From contig CP060261.1 of NCBI GenBank assembly GCA_022646525.1, positions 620,001 to 684,000 on the forward strand: 64,000 nt of DNA. The letters run 5' to 3'. The notes beneath the pieces are model-generated. The model was given only the letters and a program-made list of their open reading frames with translations. It did not search any database and had not been told where the DNA came from. The position numbers and the translations under genes were made by a program. Each line of letters starts with the position of its first letter. The first letter of the stretch is position 1. Source of the stretch: Holosporaceae bacterium. Lineage in GTDB: Bacteria > Pseudomonadota > Alphaproteobacteria > UBA7879 > UBA5542. Shown piece by piece: positions 1-9,716 of the stretch.

Positions 1-47
1 TTAAATGGGGAAGGCGTCTTATTTTATGAAAGTATAGGTATTTACTT

Positions 48-1817
48 ATGACAGAAAACTTAACAAAAGAAAATTTTGCAGACTTGTTAGAAGAGTCTCT
101 AAAGGAACGTGGCCCCGTCACTGACACCGTTGTGAAAGGCACAATTGTGGCAGCAGACAAGGATTTTTTCACCGTTGATGTGGGATTGAAATCAGAAGGC
201 CGGATTCCAGCACGTGAATTTGGTGCGACAAAAGGTGCTGACTTGAAGGTTGGCGACGTTATTGACGTATACGTTGATCGCATGGAAAACCGTGATGGCG
301 AAATTGTATTGAGCCGTGAAAAAGCACGCCGTGAAGCTGCGTGGGAAGAATTAGAAGTGTTGCACAAGAAGGGTGAGCGCGTCACTGGTGTGATTGTAAG
401 CCGGGTTAAAGGTGGGTTCACCGTTGACCTTTCTGGCGCTACGGCCTTTTTGCCTGGCAGCCAAATTGATGTGCGTCCAATTAAGGAAACAGCATCATTG
501 ATGAACATCGAGCAACCGTTCGTTATTTTGAAAATGGACCGTATGCGTGGCAACATTGTTGTTTCTCGTCGTGCCATTCTTGAAGAATCTATGGTGGAAG
601 CCCGTAAAGAAATTATGGCGAACATCCAAGAAGGCAGCGTTCTTGAAGGAACAATTAAGAACATCACTGACTATGGTGCCTTCGTTGACTTGGGCGGCAT
701 TGATGGTCTTTTGCACGTGACAGATATTTCATGGGCCCGTGTGAACCACCCTTCTGATGCATTTCAGGTGGGCGATGTGATCAATGTAAAGGTTATTAAA
801 ATTAACGAAAATAACCGTATTTCTTTGGGTATGAAGCAGTTGCTTGATGATCCTTGGAAAGAGATTGGATCATCAATCGTTATGGGCAGTGAAATTGAAG
901 GTACTGTTTCAAACATTGCTGATTACGGCGCATTCGTCACCTTGAAAGATGGCATTGAAGGCTTGATTTACAACACAGAATTAAGCTGGACCAAGAAAAA
1001 TGTTCACCCCAACAAAGTATTGAATGTGGGGGACAAGGTTAAGGTTAAGGTGCTTGAGGTTGATACAGAAAAAAGACGTATTAGCCTGAGTTTGAAGCAA
1101 TGTGGGGAAAACCCATGGCAACAATTCGCGGCACAACATCCTGCTGGCACCGTTGTTGAAGGTGAAGTGAAGAACTTTACTGAATTCGGCCTATTCGTTG
1201 GATTGGACGGCGGCATTGACGGTATGGTTCATATCTCTGACTTCTCTTGGGAGAAATCAGGTGAAGAGGCCGCATCTCAATTCCAAAAAGGTGAAAAGAT
1301 CCAAGTAAAAGTTTTGGAAATTGACGCTGAGAAAGAACGCATTAGCCTTGGTATTAAGCAGCTTTCAAGTGATCCATTTGATGGCGCACAAGGCTTTAAA
1401 GAAGGTGACGTTGTGACCTGTGTTGTGGATGCTGTTTCTGATCGTGGACTTGATGTGTCTATTGCAGACAAAGATATGAAAAGCTTCATTCGTAAGTCTG
1501 ATTTGGCACGTGACCGCGCTGAGCAACGCCCAGAGCGCTTTGCTGTTGGAGAACGTATTGATGCCCAGGTAACCGGCATTGATATGAAGTCTCGTAAAGT
1601 TATGCTTTCAATCAAGGCACGCGAAGTGGCCGAAGAAAGACAAGCAATGGCTGAGTACGGTTCTTCTGATAGTGGTGCGTCTCTTGGAGATATTCTTGGT
1701 GCTGCAATCGACCTTGATAAAATCAAGAAGGCCGATACTACATCTGCAGAAAAACCAGAAGCAAAAAAGAAAACAACAACTAAAAAGGAAGTATCTGCAA
1801 CTGAAGACGCTCCCTAA
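48..1817 (+). CDS. rpsA: 30S ribosomal protein S1
   Basis: Ribosomal protein S1 binds mRNA on the small ribosomal subunit and helps start translation of structured messages. The 589-residue product has six S1 RNA-binding domains, at roughly residues 25-95, 113-180, 200-268, 285-355, 372-442 and 455-525. Domains 3 to 5 carry the classic YGAFVxL or FGLFVxL core and an RISLxxKQ ending. The length is normal for alphaproteobacteria. The tail is lysine-rich and ends at a TAA, but a lysine-rich reading continues in another frame to about 1873 (KKATKKKESEEK), so a small indel has probably trimmed the last residues. The core is intact, as expected for an essential gene. Confidence 0.97.
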   Translation: MTENLTKENFADLLEESLKERGPVTDTVVKGTIVAADKDFFTVDVGLKSEGRIPAREFGATKGADLKVGDVIDVYVDRMENRDGEIVLSREKARREAAWEELEVLHKKGERVTGVIVSRVKGGFTVDLSGATAFLPGSQIDVRPIKETASLMNIEQPFVILKMDRMRGNIVVSRRAILEESMVEARKEIMANIQEGSVLEGTIKNITDYGAFVDLGGIDGLLHVTDISWARVNHPSDAFQVGDVINVKVIKINENNRISLGMKQLLDDPWKEIGSSIVMGSEIEGTVSNIADYGAFVTLKDGIEGLIYNTELSWTKKNVHPNKVLNVGDKVKVKVLEVDTEKRRISLSLKQCGENPWQQFAAQHPAGTVVEGEVKNFTEFGLFVGLDGGIDGMVHISDFSWEKSGEEAASQFQKGEKIQVKVLEIDAEKERISLGIKQLSSDPFDGAQGFKEGDVVTCVVDAVSDRGLDVSIADKDMKSFIRKSDLARDRAEQRPERFAVGERIDAQVTGIDMKSRKVMLSIKAREVAEERQAMAEYGSSDSGASLGDILGAAIDLDKIKKADTTSAEKPEAKKKTTTKKEVSATEDAP

Positions 1818-1845
1818 GAAAAAAAGCAACAAAGAAAAAAGAATC

Positions 1846-1886
1846 TGAAGAAAAATTAATCGTTCTTCTTTAATTTTTTCTATTTT
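1846..1886 (+). terminator. possible weak terminator after rpsA
   Basis: A short GAAGAA...TTCTTC inverted repeat is followed by a T-rich stretch just after rpsA. The stem is only about six pairs with a long loop, so this is tentative. Confidence 0.3.
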
Positions 1887-2026
1887 TTGGGAGGATATTA
1901 TATTCCCCTTCTTTTTATTGACAATTTCAATTTTTTTGGTACAACACGAACAATAAAAGTAATTCTATTTCCCCTGTTTCATCTTACAAAAAATTTCTAT
2001 TCCCTTATACATTGGTGTTCTATGAG

Positions 2027-3160
2027 GTGGTTATTTACCTGTCGAACGATATGTATTTGCCCAGTTTACCCCATTGCGCAAGAGCTGGGGCATCACAAGA
2101 TGTGACGCAATATACGCTGAGTCTATGGTTTCTGGGGACATGTGTTTTCAACTATTTTTAATCCCTATTTCTGAGTGCCATGGGAAGCGTAACGTTATTT
2201 TAACGGGGTGTGTTTTGTTTGTTGCTAGCAGCAAGCATGATGTGTGCAATGGCCCCCACCATTGAAATGTTGTTGTTGGCCCGCTTTTTACAGGGATCGG
2301 TGGTGAGTACGGTGACGGTTGTTGGGTATGCCGCTGTGCATGAACTGTACACTAGAAAAAAAACTGTAAAACTGTTGTCGATTATGGCATCTGTGATTTT
2401 GATTGCCCCTGCATCGGGCCCCATCGTCGGGTCGTGGGTGTTAGAGTTCTTTTCTTGGCGCGTTATCTTTTACTTAATTAGCGCTTTGGGTGTGCTTGGG
2501 GCACTTGGTATTTACCTCTTTATGCCAAACGATGGTGTGCGTCAGCAGATTTCTTTTCAAGCTGTGATTCAAGACTATAAAGCCCCAATTAAAAATGGGC
2601 GCTTTATGCGGTATGGGATTGGGTTATCTATTTTGATCAGCACATTTTTTGTGTGGATTGTTGAATCGCCTTTTGTGATTGTATCGGGCTTAAAGCACGC
2701 CCCCAGTGTTTTTGGATGGGCACAGTTATTTGTGTTTGGATCAGGCATTGGAAGTCAGGTCGCAAAATTTTTGGTAGATCGTTTGCATGTTTCGGGATTG
2801 ATTCGATTAGCTGTTACGATCATTGCTTTGGGGTTCATTTGCTTTATAGGAACAAGTTATTTTACAAACAATCTTTTACTAAATGTTGGGTCTATGATGC
2901 TGATTGGCATCGGAGCTTCTCAGACATTTGGGGGCTTGAATCGCCTTGCGGTTGAATCTTCAAATGTAACTATGGTAAGTCGAACAGCCCTTATTTCGTT
3001 AATGACTTCATTAACGGGCACAATTGCCAGTTTCATCATGACTCTTTTTAACAACCAAACATTCTTTAACATGGCCTTGGTGATTGCCGGGTTTTTATGT
3101 GTGGGTTTGTGTTTAATTATTTCTGGTACCAAAACCATGGCATTTCGAGATGAAAATTAG
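2027..3160 (+). pseudogene. Bcr/CflA-type MFS drug exporter, frameshifted
   Basis: Remnant of a 12-helix major facilitator superfamily efflux transporter of the Bcr/CflA drug-resistance type. The start of the family is readable in pieces: NDMYLPSLP (first helix), then TQYTLSLWFLGTCVF, then LIPISECHGKRNVIL (the loop 2-3 motif), each in a different frame. From 2210 a single frame of about 316 residues runs to the stop and contains LLLARFLQG and APASGPIVGSW, both typical of the family. At least two indels separate the N-terminal pieces from the rest, so the first two helices cannot be made with the remainder. The gene is probably dead. Confidence 0.8.
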
Positions 3161-3187
3161 ATTTTAAACGTATATACGCAGCTGATG

Positions 3188-3212
3188 AGCCCCCTTAAAG
3201 GGGGCTTTTTTT
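3188..3212 (+). terminator. Rho-independent terminator or leader hairpin before portal gene
   Basis: A perfect AGCCCCC/GGGGGCT stem with a TTAA loop is followed by seven T residues. It ends 15 bases before the portal start codon, so it either closes upstream transcription or acts as a leader hairpin for the phage head genes. Confidence 0.85.
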
Positions 3213-3226
3213 ATGGGGGGACATTA

Positions 3227-4417
3227 ATGAATATTCCATCGTTTTTGAAACGAAACAAAAAACAGAAAGGACGGTTGTGGGCCTACGGTAACCGGGCATC
3301 AAAAACAAACCATGACTATGGGCTGATGGCAGCAGAAGGGTATGAGAAAAATGTTATTGTCTACCGATGCATTAACTTGATTGCCAAAAACCTGGCCCTG
3401 CCGCCGTGGGTTTTGTATGAAGGGGGGCACGCACTGTCGCACCATTTTTTGCTGACGCTGATTGCCCAGCCGAACCCCCTTCAAACGCGCTATGCCTTTT
3501 TAGAAGAGTTAGCAAGCTATTTGCTGATTGATGGGAACGCTTTTGTTGAGGCCGTTTATCAAAATGATGCATTAAGCGCCTTAAAGGTGCATCGCCCTGA
3601 CCGGGTGCATGTCATGAAAGACAAAGAAGGCCAAGTGCAAGGGTATCAGGTGTCGGGTGATGATGGGGAGAAGCGCGTTTTAGCGATTGATCAAGAAACA
3701 GGTTTCTCGCCGATGCTTCATCTAAAACTCTTTTCACCATCGAATGCCCATTACGGCATGAGCCCCATACAAGTGGCATCAAGTGCCATTGATCAGCACA
3801 ATGCGGTGGGCTTGCATAACTTATCATTATTGAAAAATGGTGGGCGGCCCAGTGGGGCGCTGATGATGCCCGGAAGCACCACATCGTTTTCAGATAATAG
3901 CCGGCAAGAATTAAAAAAAAACCTGCAGTATTTTTATCAAGGAGAAGAAAACGCGGGAAAGGTGCTGGTTTTAGAAGGGGGGATGGAGTGGAAAGATATT
4001 GGCATGTCACCCAAAGATTTAGACTTTGTGTCGGGCAAGCATTTATCGATGCGTGAAATTGCCCAAGCGTTTGGGGTGCCTTCTATGTTGGTGGGGGTGC
4101 CGGGGGACAGTACTTTTTCAAACTATCGAGAGGCCCGATTCCATTTATGGGAGGATACGGTGCTGCCACTCCTCCATATGATTCTTGAAAAAATGAATGG
4201 GTGGTTGGTGATGTTGTATGGGCCCACTTTGCGCTTTTCCTATGATGCGGATCAAATTCCGGCGCTGACATGCCGACGCGAACGGTTGTGGCAGCAGATA
4301 GAGCATGCTTCATTTTTAACCATTAATGAAAAACGTGCTGCCTTGGGGTATTCCCCCTTAAAAGGTGGTGACGGACTGGAAGGAGGACAGAGAGATGACA
4401 CAAAAAATACACCATAA
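3227..4417 (+). CDS. phage/GTA portal protein (HK97 family)
   Basis: The portal forms the dodecameric ring at the capsid vertex through which DNA enters and leaves. The product is 396 residues, the usual size for HK97-type and alphaproteobacterial gene transfer agent portals. Family signatures include VIVYRCINLIAKNLA near the N-terminus, DGNAFVEAVY, HYGMSPIQVA, LVLEGGMEW and FGVPSMLVGVPG. The ATG at 3227 follows a GGGGGGAC ribosome site. An earlier in-frame ATG at 3185 lies inside the terminator hairpin and is unlikely. The gene overlaps the protease gene by 23 bases, as in phage head operons. No terminase gene is visible upstream. The gene is intact. Confidence 0.93.
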   Translation: MNIPSFLKRNKKQKGRLWAYGNRASKTNHDYGLMAAEGYEKNVIVYRCINLIAKNLALPPWVLYEGGHALSHHFLLTLIAQPNPLQTRYAFLEELASYLLIDGNAFVEAVYQNDALSALKVHRPDRVHVMKDKEGQVQGYQVSGDDGEKRVLAIDQETGFSPMLHLKLFSPSNAHYGMSPIQVASSAIDQHNAVGLHNLSLLKNGGRPSGALMMPGSTTSFSDNSRQELKKNLQYFYQGEENAGKVLVLEGGMEWKDIGMSPKDLDFVSGKHLSMREIAQAFGVPSMLVGVPGDSTFSNYREARFHLWEDTVLPLLHMILEKMNGWLVMLYGPTLRFSYDADQIPALTCRRERLWQQIEHASFLTINEKRAALGYSPLKGGDGLEGGQRDDTKNTP

Positions 4418-4910
4418 GATGACGTTAAAATCCCATTCAAAAAGTGGATGGTTTTCAGGATACGCCAGCGTGTTTAACGTGCAGGAATTGCACAATGACT
4501 GGGTAGAAAAAGGCGCCTTTGAAGCGGCCATTCGGGAAGGACCTATGCCCAAGATGCTGTGGCAGCATGACCCTGCCCAGCCCATTGGACGCTGGGAAAA
4601 AATGGAAGAACACGACCACGGCCTTTATGTTGAAGGGCAGCTTTTTTTGGCCCTGGAGAAAGGGCGTGAAGCATTCTTGCTGATGAAAGAGGGCGTTCTA
4701 GATGGTTTGTCGATTGGTTATGAAGTGCGGCAATCCACTCCTTTAAAAGGAGGAAGCCTTTTATCAGACCTTGTGTTGCATGAAGTGTCGCTTGTGACAT
4801 TTCCGGCAAACCCGGCAGCACGCATCACCGATATGAAACAAAGTGATGCACCTTTAAAGCAGCGTTTGAATGCCTTGGCCGAGAAAATTGAATTACAGAT
4901 AAACCAATAG
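4395..4910 (+). CDS. HK97-family prohead protease
   Basis: This serine protease of the S78/U35 family processes the capsid precursor during head maturation. The product is 171 residues. The sequence shows the conserved N-terminal GWFSGYASVF strand, the catalytic His in MLWQHDP (His58), the catalytic Ser in DGLSIGYEV (Ser106), and the E of LHEVSLVTFPANPAARI (Glu130). The start at 4395 sits behind a strong GGAAGGAGGA ribosome site inside the portal gene. It lies directly between portal and capsid, the standard order. It appears complete. Confidence 0.93.
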   Translation: MTQKIHHKMTLKSHSKSGWFSGYASVFNVQELHNDWVEKGAFEAAIREGPMPKMLWQHDPAQPIGRWEKMEEHDHGLYVEGQLFLALEKGREAFLLMKEGVLDGLSIGYEVRQSTPLKGGSLLSDLVLHEVSLVTFPANPAARITDMKQSDAPLKQRLNALAEKIELQINQ

Positions 4911-4924
4911 AAAAGAGAGGCAAA

Positions 4925-6034
4925 ATGACAACTGAGACACTAAAAACAGAACTAACACGTTTGGAAAAAGGGTTTGAATCTTTCCAAGAGAATCACGCCA
5001 CACGGCTTTCAATGTTGGAAAAAAAGATGGGGGCCCGACCGGCATCGGTGATGTTGGAAGATGGGGGGACAGTGGCCACGCGAGATACCCCTACAGCGCG
5101 CAAAGCATTCGCCAACTTTCTGCGGGGGGCAGGGGCGGTAAAATCATTAACAGCGGGCGATGCCCCTGGATCTTACTTGTTGCCCTCTGTGGTGCAAGAG
5201 CGCATTGAGCGTGCCCTTGACGCATCGGAAACCTTCCGCCAAATTGCCCGGCATATGACCATTTCAAGTGGCAGTGTGGAAGTGATTATTGATCGTGATT
5301 TACCTAGTGTGGGATGGACATCGGAAGTAGTCGAGCGCACCGAAACAGACCCTGGCCAGTTGGCACGCATTAAAATTGATTTACATGAGCTGTATGCCAA
5401 ACCAAAAATAACCCAAAAGATTTTAGATGACGCTGCCATTAATGTGGAAGATTGGATTGTTGATAAAGTTTCCCAAAAGATGAAACAAATTGAAGAACAG
5501 GCCTTTATTGTAGGCGATGGTGACGGAAAGCCACGTGGGTTTTTAACCTATGAGACAGGAGAGACATCAAGATTCGGACGCTTGCAGCATATTAAAACAG
5601 GCGAAGATGGGGGCTTTGGAGAGCAGGGTACGGATGCTTTGTTCAACTTAGTGGATAGCTTAAAACAGAATACTTAAGCCAGGCTGTATGGATGATGTCG
5701 CGTTCAGCGTTGAGTGCCATTCGACAGTTGAAAGACCCGGCAACAGGCCAATATTTGTGGCAACCGAGTTTATCGGATCACGCGCCTTCAACGTTGATGG
5801 GATACCCAGTGTATGTATCGGATGCGATGCCTACCCTGAAAAAAGGCACGGCAAGTGCGTCGGTTGCATTTAGCCATTTTGGGGAGGGATATCAGATTGT
5901 TGAGCGCCCACAAATTAGCATGCTGAGAGACCCATATTCTTCAAAACCTTTGTTTGAATTTTTATGTGTCAAAACGTGTGGGCGGTGACGTGATTAACTT
6001 TGATGCCATCAAAGTTTTGAAATGTGAAGCGTAG
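4925..6034 (+). pseudogene. HK97-family major capsid protein, two frameshifts
   Basis: The major capsid protein builds the phage or GTA head. The first frame (4925-5677) gives 250 residues: a coiled-coil scaffolding-like delta domain, then the capsid core with GSYLLPSVVQERIE, KITQKILDDAAINVEDWI and FIVGDGDGKPRGF. A one-base indel near 5665 moves the reading to another frame (YLSQAVWMMSRS ... GYPVYVSDAMP ... LRDPYSSKPLFEF). A second near 5965 moves it to the true end (SKRVGGDVINFDAIKVLK), stopping at 6034. All parts of a full capsid protein are present, so loss is recent, or the indels are assembly errors. It is the last gene of the head module. Confidence 0.9.
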
Positions 6035-6049
6035 AAAAAACAACCCTTT

Positions 6050-6078
6050 AAAGCCCCCAAATTGGGGGCTTTATATTT
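6050..6078 (+). terminator. terminator after capsid gene
   Basis: An AAAGCCCCC/GGGGGCTTT stem with an AAATT loop is followed by a T-rich run. It lies 16 bases after the capsid stop and closes the head module. Confidence 0.8.
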
Positions 6079-6154
6079 CTTTATGTATTTAATAAAAAAT
6101 AATATACTCTTTAATTATAAAAAAGACAAATACACGATATTAGGGAGAGTAATA

Positions 6155-7891
6155 ATGAAAAAAAATAATCTTGAGTTGTTTCCTTTTTTTTCTTGTTTTT
6201 TTTTGTTCATGGGTGATGTCTGCAGAACATGAAGAAAAAGACAAGCCGGAGATAGGGCCGCACGCCTTCAGCCTGAAGAAGAAGGGGGTGGGCCGACGCG
6301 TAGTGGGGAGAAACATATTACAGGTGGGCTTCTAGATGATGATGCGGCCGCTGCAAAGGGCCGTCGCCAACGATTAAAGTCTTTATCTATGATCGACGCA
6401 CAGAATCCATTTACCTTTGAAGGGATGCATATGCTGATGTGCTTGTGATGCGTGGATCGCGCTTAGGCACTGGACAAAACATCAGCCAACAATTGGAAGG
6501 TGTGCGTGTTTTAAAAATGGTGGGTACTAATGTTCGAGACGATGTTATCCCTGTAACTAACGCCATAGCGGACGCAAAAGTTTAGAATGTATTGAAATTA
6601 GTGAATCTGTAACAGACAACACGTTTCTCTTTTTTCTTAGGGTTAGTTATCAATAGAAATGGAAATATTAAAACGATTATAGTTGATAATAATAGTATAG
6701 GGTGGGGGGAAATATTGGATTGAAAGCTTTTTATTAGGAATCTATGACAAGAAAGACTTACAACACTTTTCATTTCGGCATATGGATATTTATAGACGGC
6801 AGGTGCCCTTTGATGAGCAATACGTTCTTAGGAAAGCAGGCTATCCTTCTTTTTGTAGAGGATAAGATTGTTACAGATGTCTCAGGAGAAAAAAGAACAC
6901 GAAATTAAGTTCTACAATAAACTCGTTATCAGATGGCTTGCCGAGGACTTTTAGGTGCGCACCCAAATCTAAAAACATTTGATATAACAGGAAGCTTTTC
7001 TTGCCCTACGAATGAAGCGCATAAGCGTGCTGTAGATAAGATACGTGCAGCAAAACCCATGATGAGCTTCGTGCTATTTTAGCAGCAGTATCATCAGAGC
7101 TTAAACTGGATACTTTTGAGGATAAGGGCGACAGACAGTTAGAAAAACTTAAGGGAGGTGCGATTGAATTGCTGGCTCAAGCACATATGCAAGATCGGGA
7201 GCACTTATTTGCCATTTTGGACGGTGTTGCAACATTGAAAAACCTTCAAGTGTTAGGATTGGGGCATATCATCTTTGATGAATTTGCTATTCGTAAGCTT
7301 GCCCATGTACTTGCTGGATTACGTCAACAACAGTCGCGTGATGGGAAAACAGCCAGCGGAAATGACTTAAAAGTATTGCACTTGCCTGGTGTTATGAAGG
7401 GTTCCCAAAATTTGAGCGACCTTGCCAGGGTTTTTTCAGGGTGGGTGGATTTGGAAGAAGTCAACTTGGCCCACAATAAAATAGGGAGCAAGGGACTTCA
7501 CTTCTTTGGCGAATTATTAAATGAAGTAAGGGCCCTTCGCGTGTTGAATGTAGCAGATAATGATTTGTTTGCTGGATCTGGGGGCGTAACGCGCGGCATT
7601 GATGCCCTGAGTGCAGGTATCCTAAGTCGTAAAGATACTTTGGAAGCATTGAATCTTGCCGGAAACAACATGCGGCATACAGACTTGAGTCACTTAGAAG
7701 ATGCGTTGAAGGCGTGTCGATCTCTACGCGTGTTGGACTTGAGAGGAAACCAGCTTACAGAAAAAAGCTTTGATCTTTTGAAAGGGCTGTTAAAAGCCTT
7801 GCCTCAAATCGAACAAATATTGTTGTCAGGGAACAATGTTTCTAGGGCGGTTTATGAACAAAGATTAACGCTTTCACAAAAAAAAAAATAA
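6155..7891 (+). pseudogene. exported leucine-rich repeat protein, frameshifted
   Basis: Remnant of an exported LRR protein. A start at 6155 after GGGAGAG begins a signal peptide (MKKNN..., then hydrophobic, then MSAEHEEK) that is broken at T8 and T9 runs. An acidic linker (LQPEEEGGGPTR) follows in another frame. LRR-like strands are then seen in pieces (VLVMRGSRLG, VRVLKMVGTNV). From 7169 one frame of 240 residues holds at least five repeats such as LEEVNLAHNKIGSKGL, LRVLNVADNDL, LEALNLAGNNM and LRVLDLRGNQLTEKSF. This is the ribonuclease-inhibitor-like pattern typical of host-interacting proteins. At least five indels are needed to join the parts. It sits between two phage modules. Confidence 0.75.
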
Positions 7892-7952
7892 AGATGTAAA
7901 TAAGGAAAAGAGTAGTAAGATCCTTTTTGTGTAAAATTGATAGTATTTAACT

Positions 7953-7988
7953 GGTTCCATCTATACGATATCTTTGGAACCATTTTTT
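7953..7988 (+). terminator. hairpin and T-run after LRR pseudogene
   Basis: GGTTCCA pairs with TGGAACC across a 15-base loop, followed by A and six T residues. It is plausible as a Rho-independent terminator, though the loop is long. Confidence 0.55.
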
Positions 7989-8014
7989 AATTTTAAAAAA
8001 AATGTACGAGGTGT

Positions 8015-8314
8015 ATGATGAAGTTCATAAGAAAAATAAAATGTTGTTTTGCAGTATTTATAATGCTGCTTTTAAACGTATTAAATCTGCAAGCTAGCTT
8101 GGGTGAAGATTCTTCAAAAGAAGGGCATATGAAGGGTTTGCCTGATATGCGTAGAGAGACAGGCGATGCACCACTTCCTTTTCCTCCAGAAAAACCGGTG
8201 ACGGCGCCCCCTCGACAACAAGGCTCAGACAAAAATATCAAGACCGAGACAAGTAATCTATATAGAAATAGTAAAAGTGTTGTTGAGGCTTGGGTAGATA
8301 CGATGGAATTGTAG
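8015..8314 (+). CDS. small exported protein of unknown function
   Basis: A 99-residue protein with a basic start (MMKFIRKIK), a hydrophobic core rich in V, L, I and M, and a probable cleavage after LNLQA. The mature part is short, proline-rich in the middle (FPPEKPVTAPP) and otherwise polar. No domain is recognised. GAGGT stands before the two adjacent ATG codons at 8015 and 8018. Together with the next gene it fills an island between phage head and connector genes. Export to the periplasm or beyond is inferred from the signal peptide only. Confidence 0.6.
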   Translation: MMKFIRKIKCCFAVFIMLLLNVLNLQASLGEDSSKEGHMKGLPDMRRETGDAPLPFPPEKPVTAPPRQQGSDKNIKTETSNLYRNSKSVVEAWVDTMEL

Positions 8315-8351
8315 AACCTTAATTTTATATTAAACAATGGGGGGATAAAAG

Positions 8352-8642
8352 ATGATTATAAAAACTGTATTCGCATGTTTGTGTATTACGGCTGCGTCTG
8401 AGGCGGGGGACGGATTCTTTTTGCCGGAAGATGAAGTGGGTATACCAGTGCATCAGTTTAAGTGTCAAAAGTCGGCAAACCCATTGGCGCAACAGCCAGG
8501 GGAGACCCACAAGCAATGGTTGTCACGTGTGATGTTTGGTGGTGCTGATGAATGTCATGCAGTATTTCGTTCTCAACAAAGAGCAGTTCGGCGGGCAAGG
8601 GATAGCTACATACGCGCAGATGCTGGAAAGTATAGCAAATAA
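8352..8642 (+). CDS. small exported cysteine-containing protein
   Basis: A 96-residue protein with a short signal peptide (MIIKTVFACLCITAASEAG), starting after GGGGATAA. The mature chain has two cysteines (in FKCQKS and ADECHAV) that could form a disulfide, and a basic C-terminus. No known family is recognised. It follows the preceding exported protein by 37 bases in the same direction, and the tandem terminators after it close this small unit. Confidence 0.55.
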   Translation: MIIKTVFACLCITAASEAGDGFFLPEDEVGIPVHQFKCQKSANPLAQQPGETHKQWLSRVMFGGADECHAVFRSQQRAVRRARDSYIRADAGKYSK

Positions 8643-8708
8643 TGATCGTGTAACGTAAAGGGATAGAATCACGTAACAGAGCTTTTAATTTTTTATAACA
8701 GATATATG

Positions 8709-8758
8709 AGCCGCCTTTGGGCGGCTTTTTTTTATGGGCCTTTGGGGCCCTTTTTTTT
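8709..8758 (+). terminator. tandem terminators before phage connector module
   Basis: There are two consecutive intrinsic terminators. The first is AGCCGCC/GGCGGCT with a TTTG loop and an eight-T tail. The second is GGGCC/GGCCC with an eight-T tail ending at 8758. The first phage start codon follows 30 bases later. Confidence 0.88.
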
Positions 8759-8788
8759 ATGATAACCCCCCCTAACAGTGGAGAAAAA

Positions 8789-9369
8789 ATGAAAACAACA
8801 ATTTTAGAAAAACCAAAACAAATGCCTGTGGGGCTGACGGATGCCAAGCGGTATTTGAAGGTGACCCACACCCAAGAAGACGGTGTGATTGAGCGCCTGA
8901 TTGAAACGGCCACTGAGATGGTTGAACAGTACACCCGGCGTAAATTGATGCCCCAGGTGTTGAATAGCTTTATTCCGTTTGAGCCCAACCACAAGCGCCA
9001 AAAAGGATTGCAACGGGTGTGGGTGTGTGTTGACCGATATGTTTTCTTTTTGCCTTATGGCCCGGTGTCGGAAGTTGTGTCGTTGGAACGCATTGAAGAA
9101 GAAGGCACGCTGTCGCCCTTGGGACGCTATGACTTTCACGTGAACACGAAGACAGACCCGGCCATGGTGGTGATTGAGAAGCGCCGCGGTTTTGGGGTGC
9201 GTGCCGTGTATAAGGTGGGTATGCGGGCGCCATTCCAGCCCCATTGATTCAAGCCATTTTAACCATTGTAGGGCGCCTTTACAGCGACCGAACCCTGGAT
9301 CAAGGGGATGTGTTGAAACATGTGTCTACCCTGTTGGCCCCCTATGTGGTGGGCCGGGGCAAACTGTAG
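8789..9369 (+). pseudogene. phage head-tail connector (gp6-like), one frameshift
   Basis: Head-tail connector of the phage gp6/GTA gp6 type, which joins the portal to the tail. The first frame (8789-9247, 153 residues) contains LTDAKRYLKVTHTQEDG and LIETATEMVEQYTRRKL, the conserved N-terminal helices. After a frameshift near 9240 the family's C-terminus continues as PAPLIQAILTIVGRLYSDR and ends at 9369. The start at 8789 follows AGTGGAG. The next gene begins 12 bases after the end behind AGGAGGA, so the operon structure is kept. Confidence 0.85.
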
Positions 9370-9380
9370 GAGGACGCCTA

Positions 9381-9716
9381 ATGCATATTAACGAATTAAC
9401 CGAATTATTAGATATAGAAACAGGTGCCGAAACCCCCGATGACCAAGGGGGGATGACCACCACATGGACAAAGGGCACGCCGATTTGGGCCCGTGTGACC
9501 CAGCGCCTGAAGCCCCGATCGGGGGCATGGGAAGGGGGGCAGGCACACTATGAAGTGTCGTATGAGGTGTGGATGGACAGTGCGGTGCCGTTGCCCGAGC
9601 AGTTTCGTGTGCATTGGCAGGGGGATGTGTTTTATCCGTTGCATCGCCCTGTGTATCAGTCGGGCGGGCTTTGGAAAATGGTAACCATTGCCGTGCGTGA
9701 TGGCCATGACGATTAA
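9381..9716 (+). CDS. phage head-tail adaptor (SPP1 gp16-like)
   Basis: A 111-residue protein of the head-tail joining/adaptor type. Such proteins are all-beta and bind below the portal. It shows the pattern of an N-terminal TELLDIETGAETPDDQGG, a central TPIWARVTQ strand, and the C-terminal GDVFYPLHRPVYQSGGLWKM region, followed by a polar end. AGGAGGACG precedes the ATG. The position after the gp6-like connector and before the DUF3168-like gene is the normal order. It appears intact. Confidence 0.82.
   Translation: MHINELTELLDIETGAETPDDQGGMTTTWTKGTPIWARVTQRLKPRSGAWEGGQAHYEVSYEVWMDSAVPLPEQFRVHWQGDVFYPLHRPVYQSGGLWKMVTIAVRDGHDD

Noticed and set aside
3185..3226. Earlier in-frame ATG for the portal gene
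   Set aside because: It lies inside a terminator hairpin with no ribosome site. ATG 3227 has GGGGGGAC before it and gives the normal family length.
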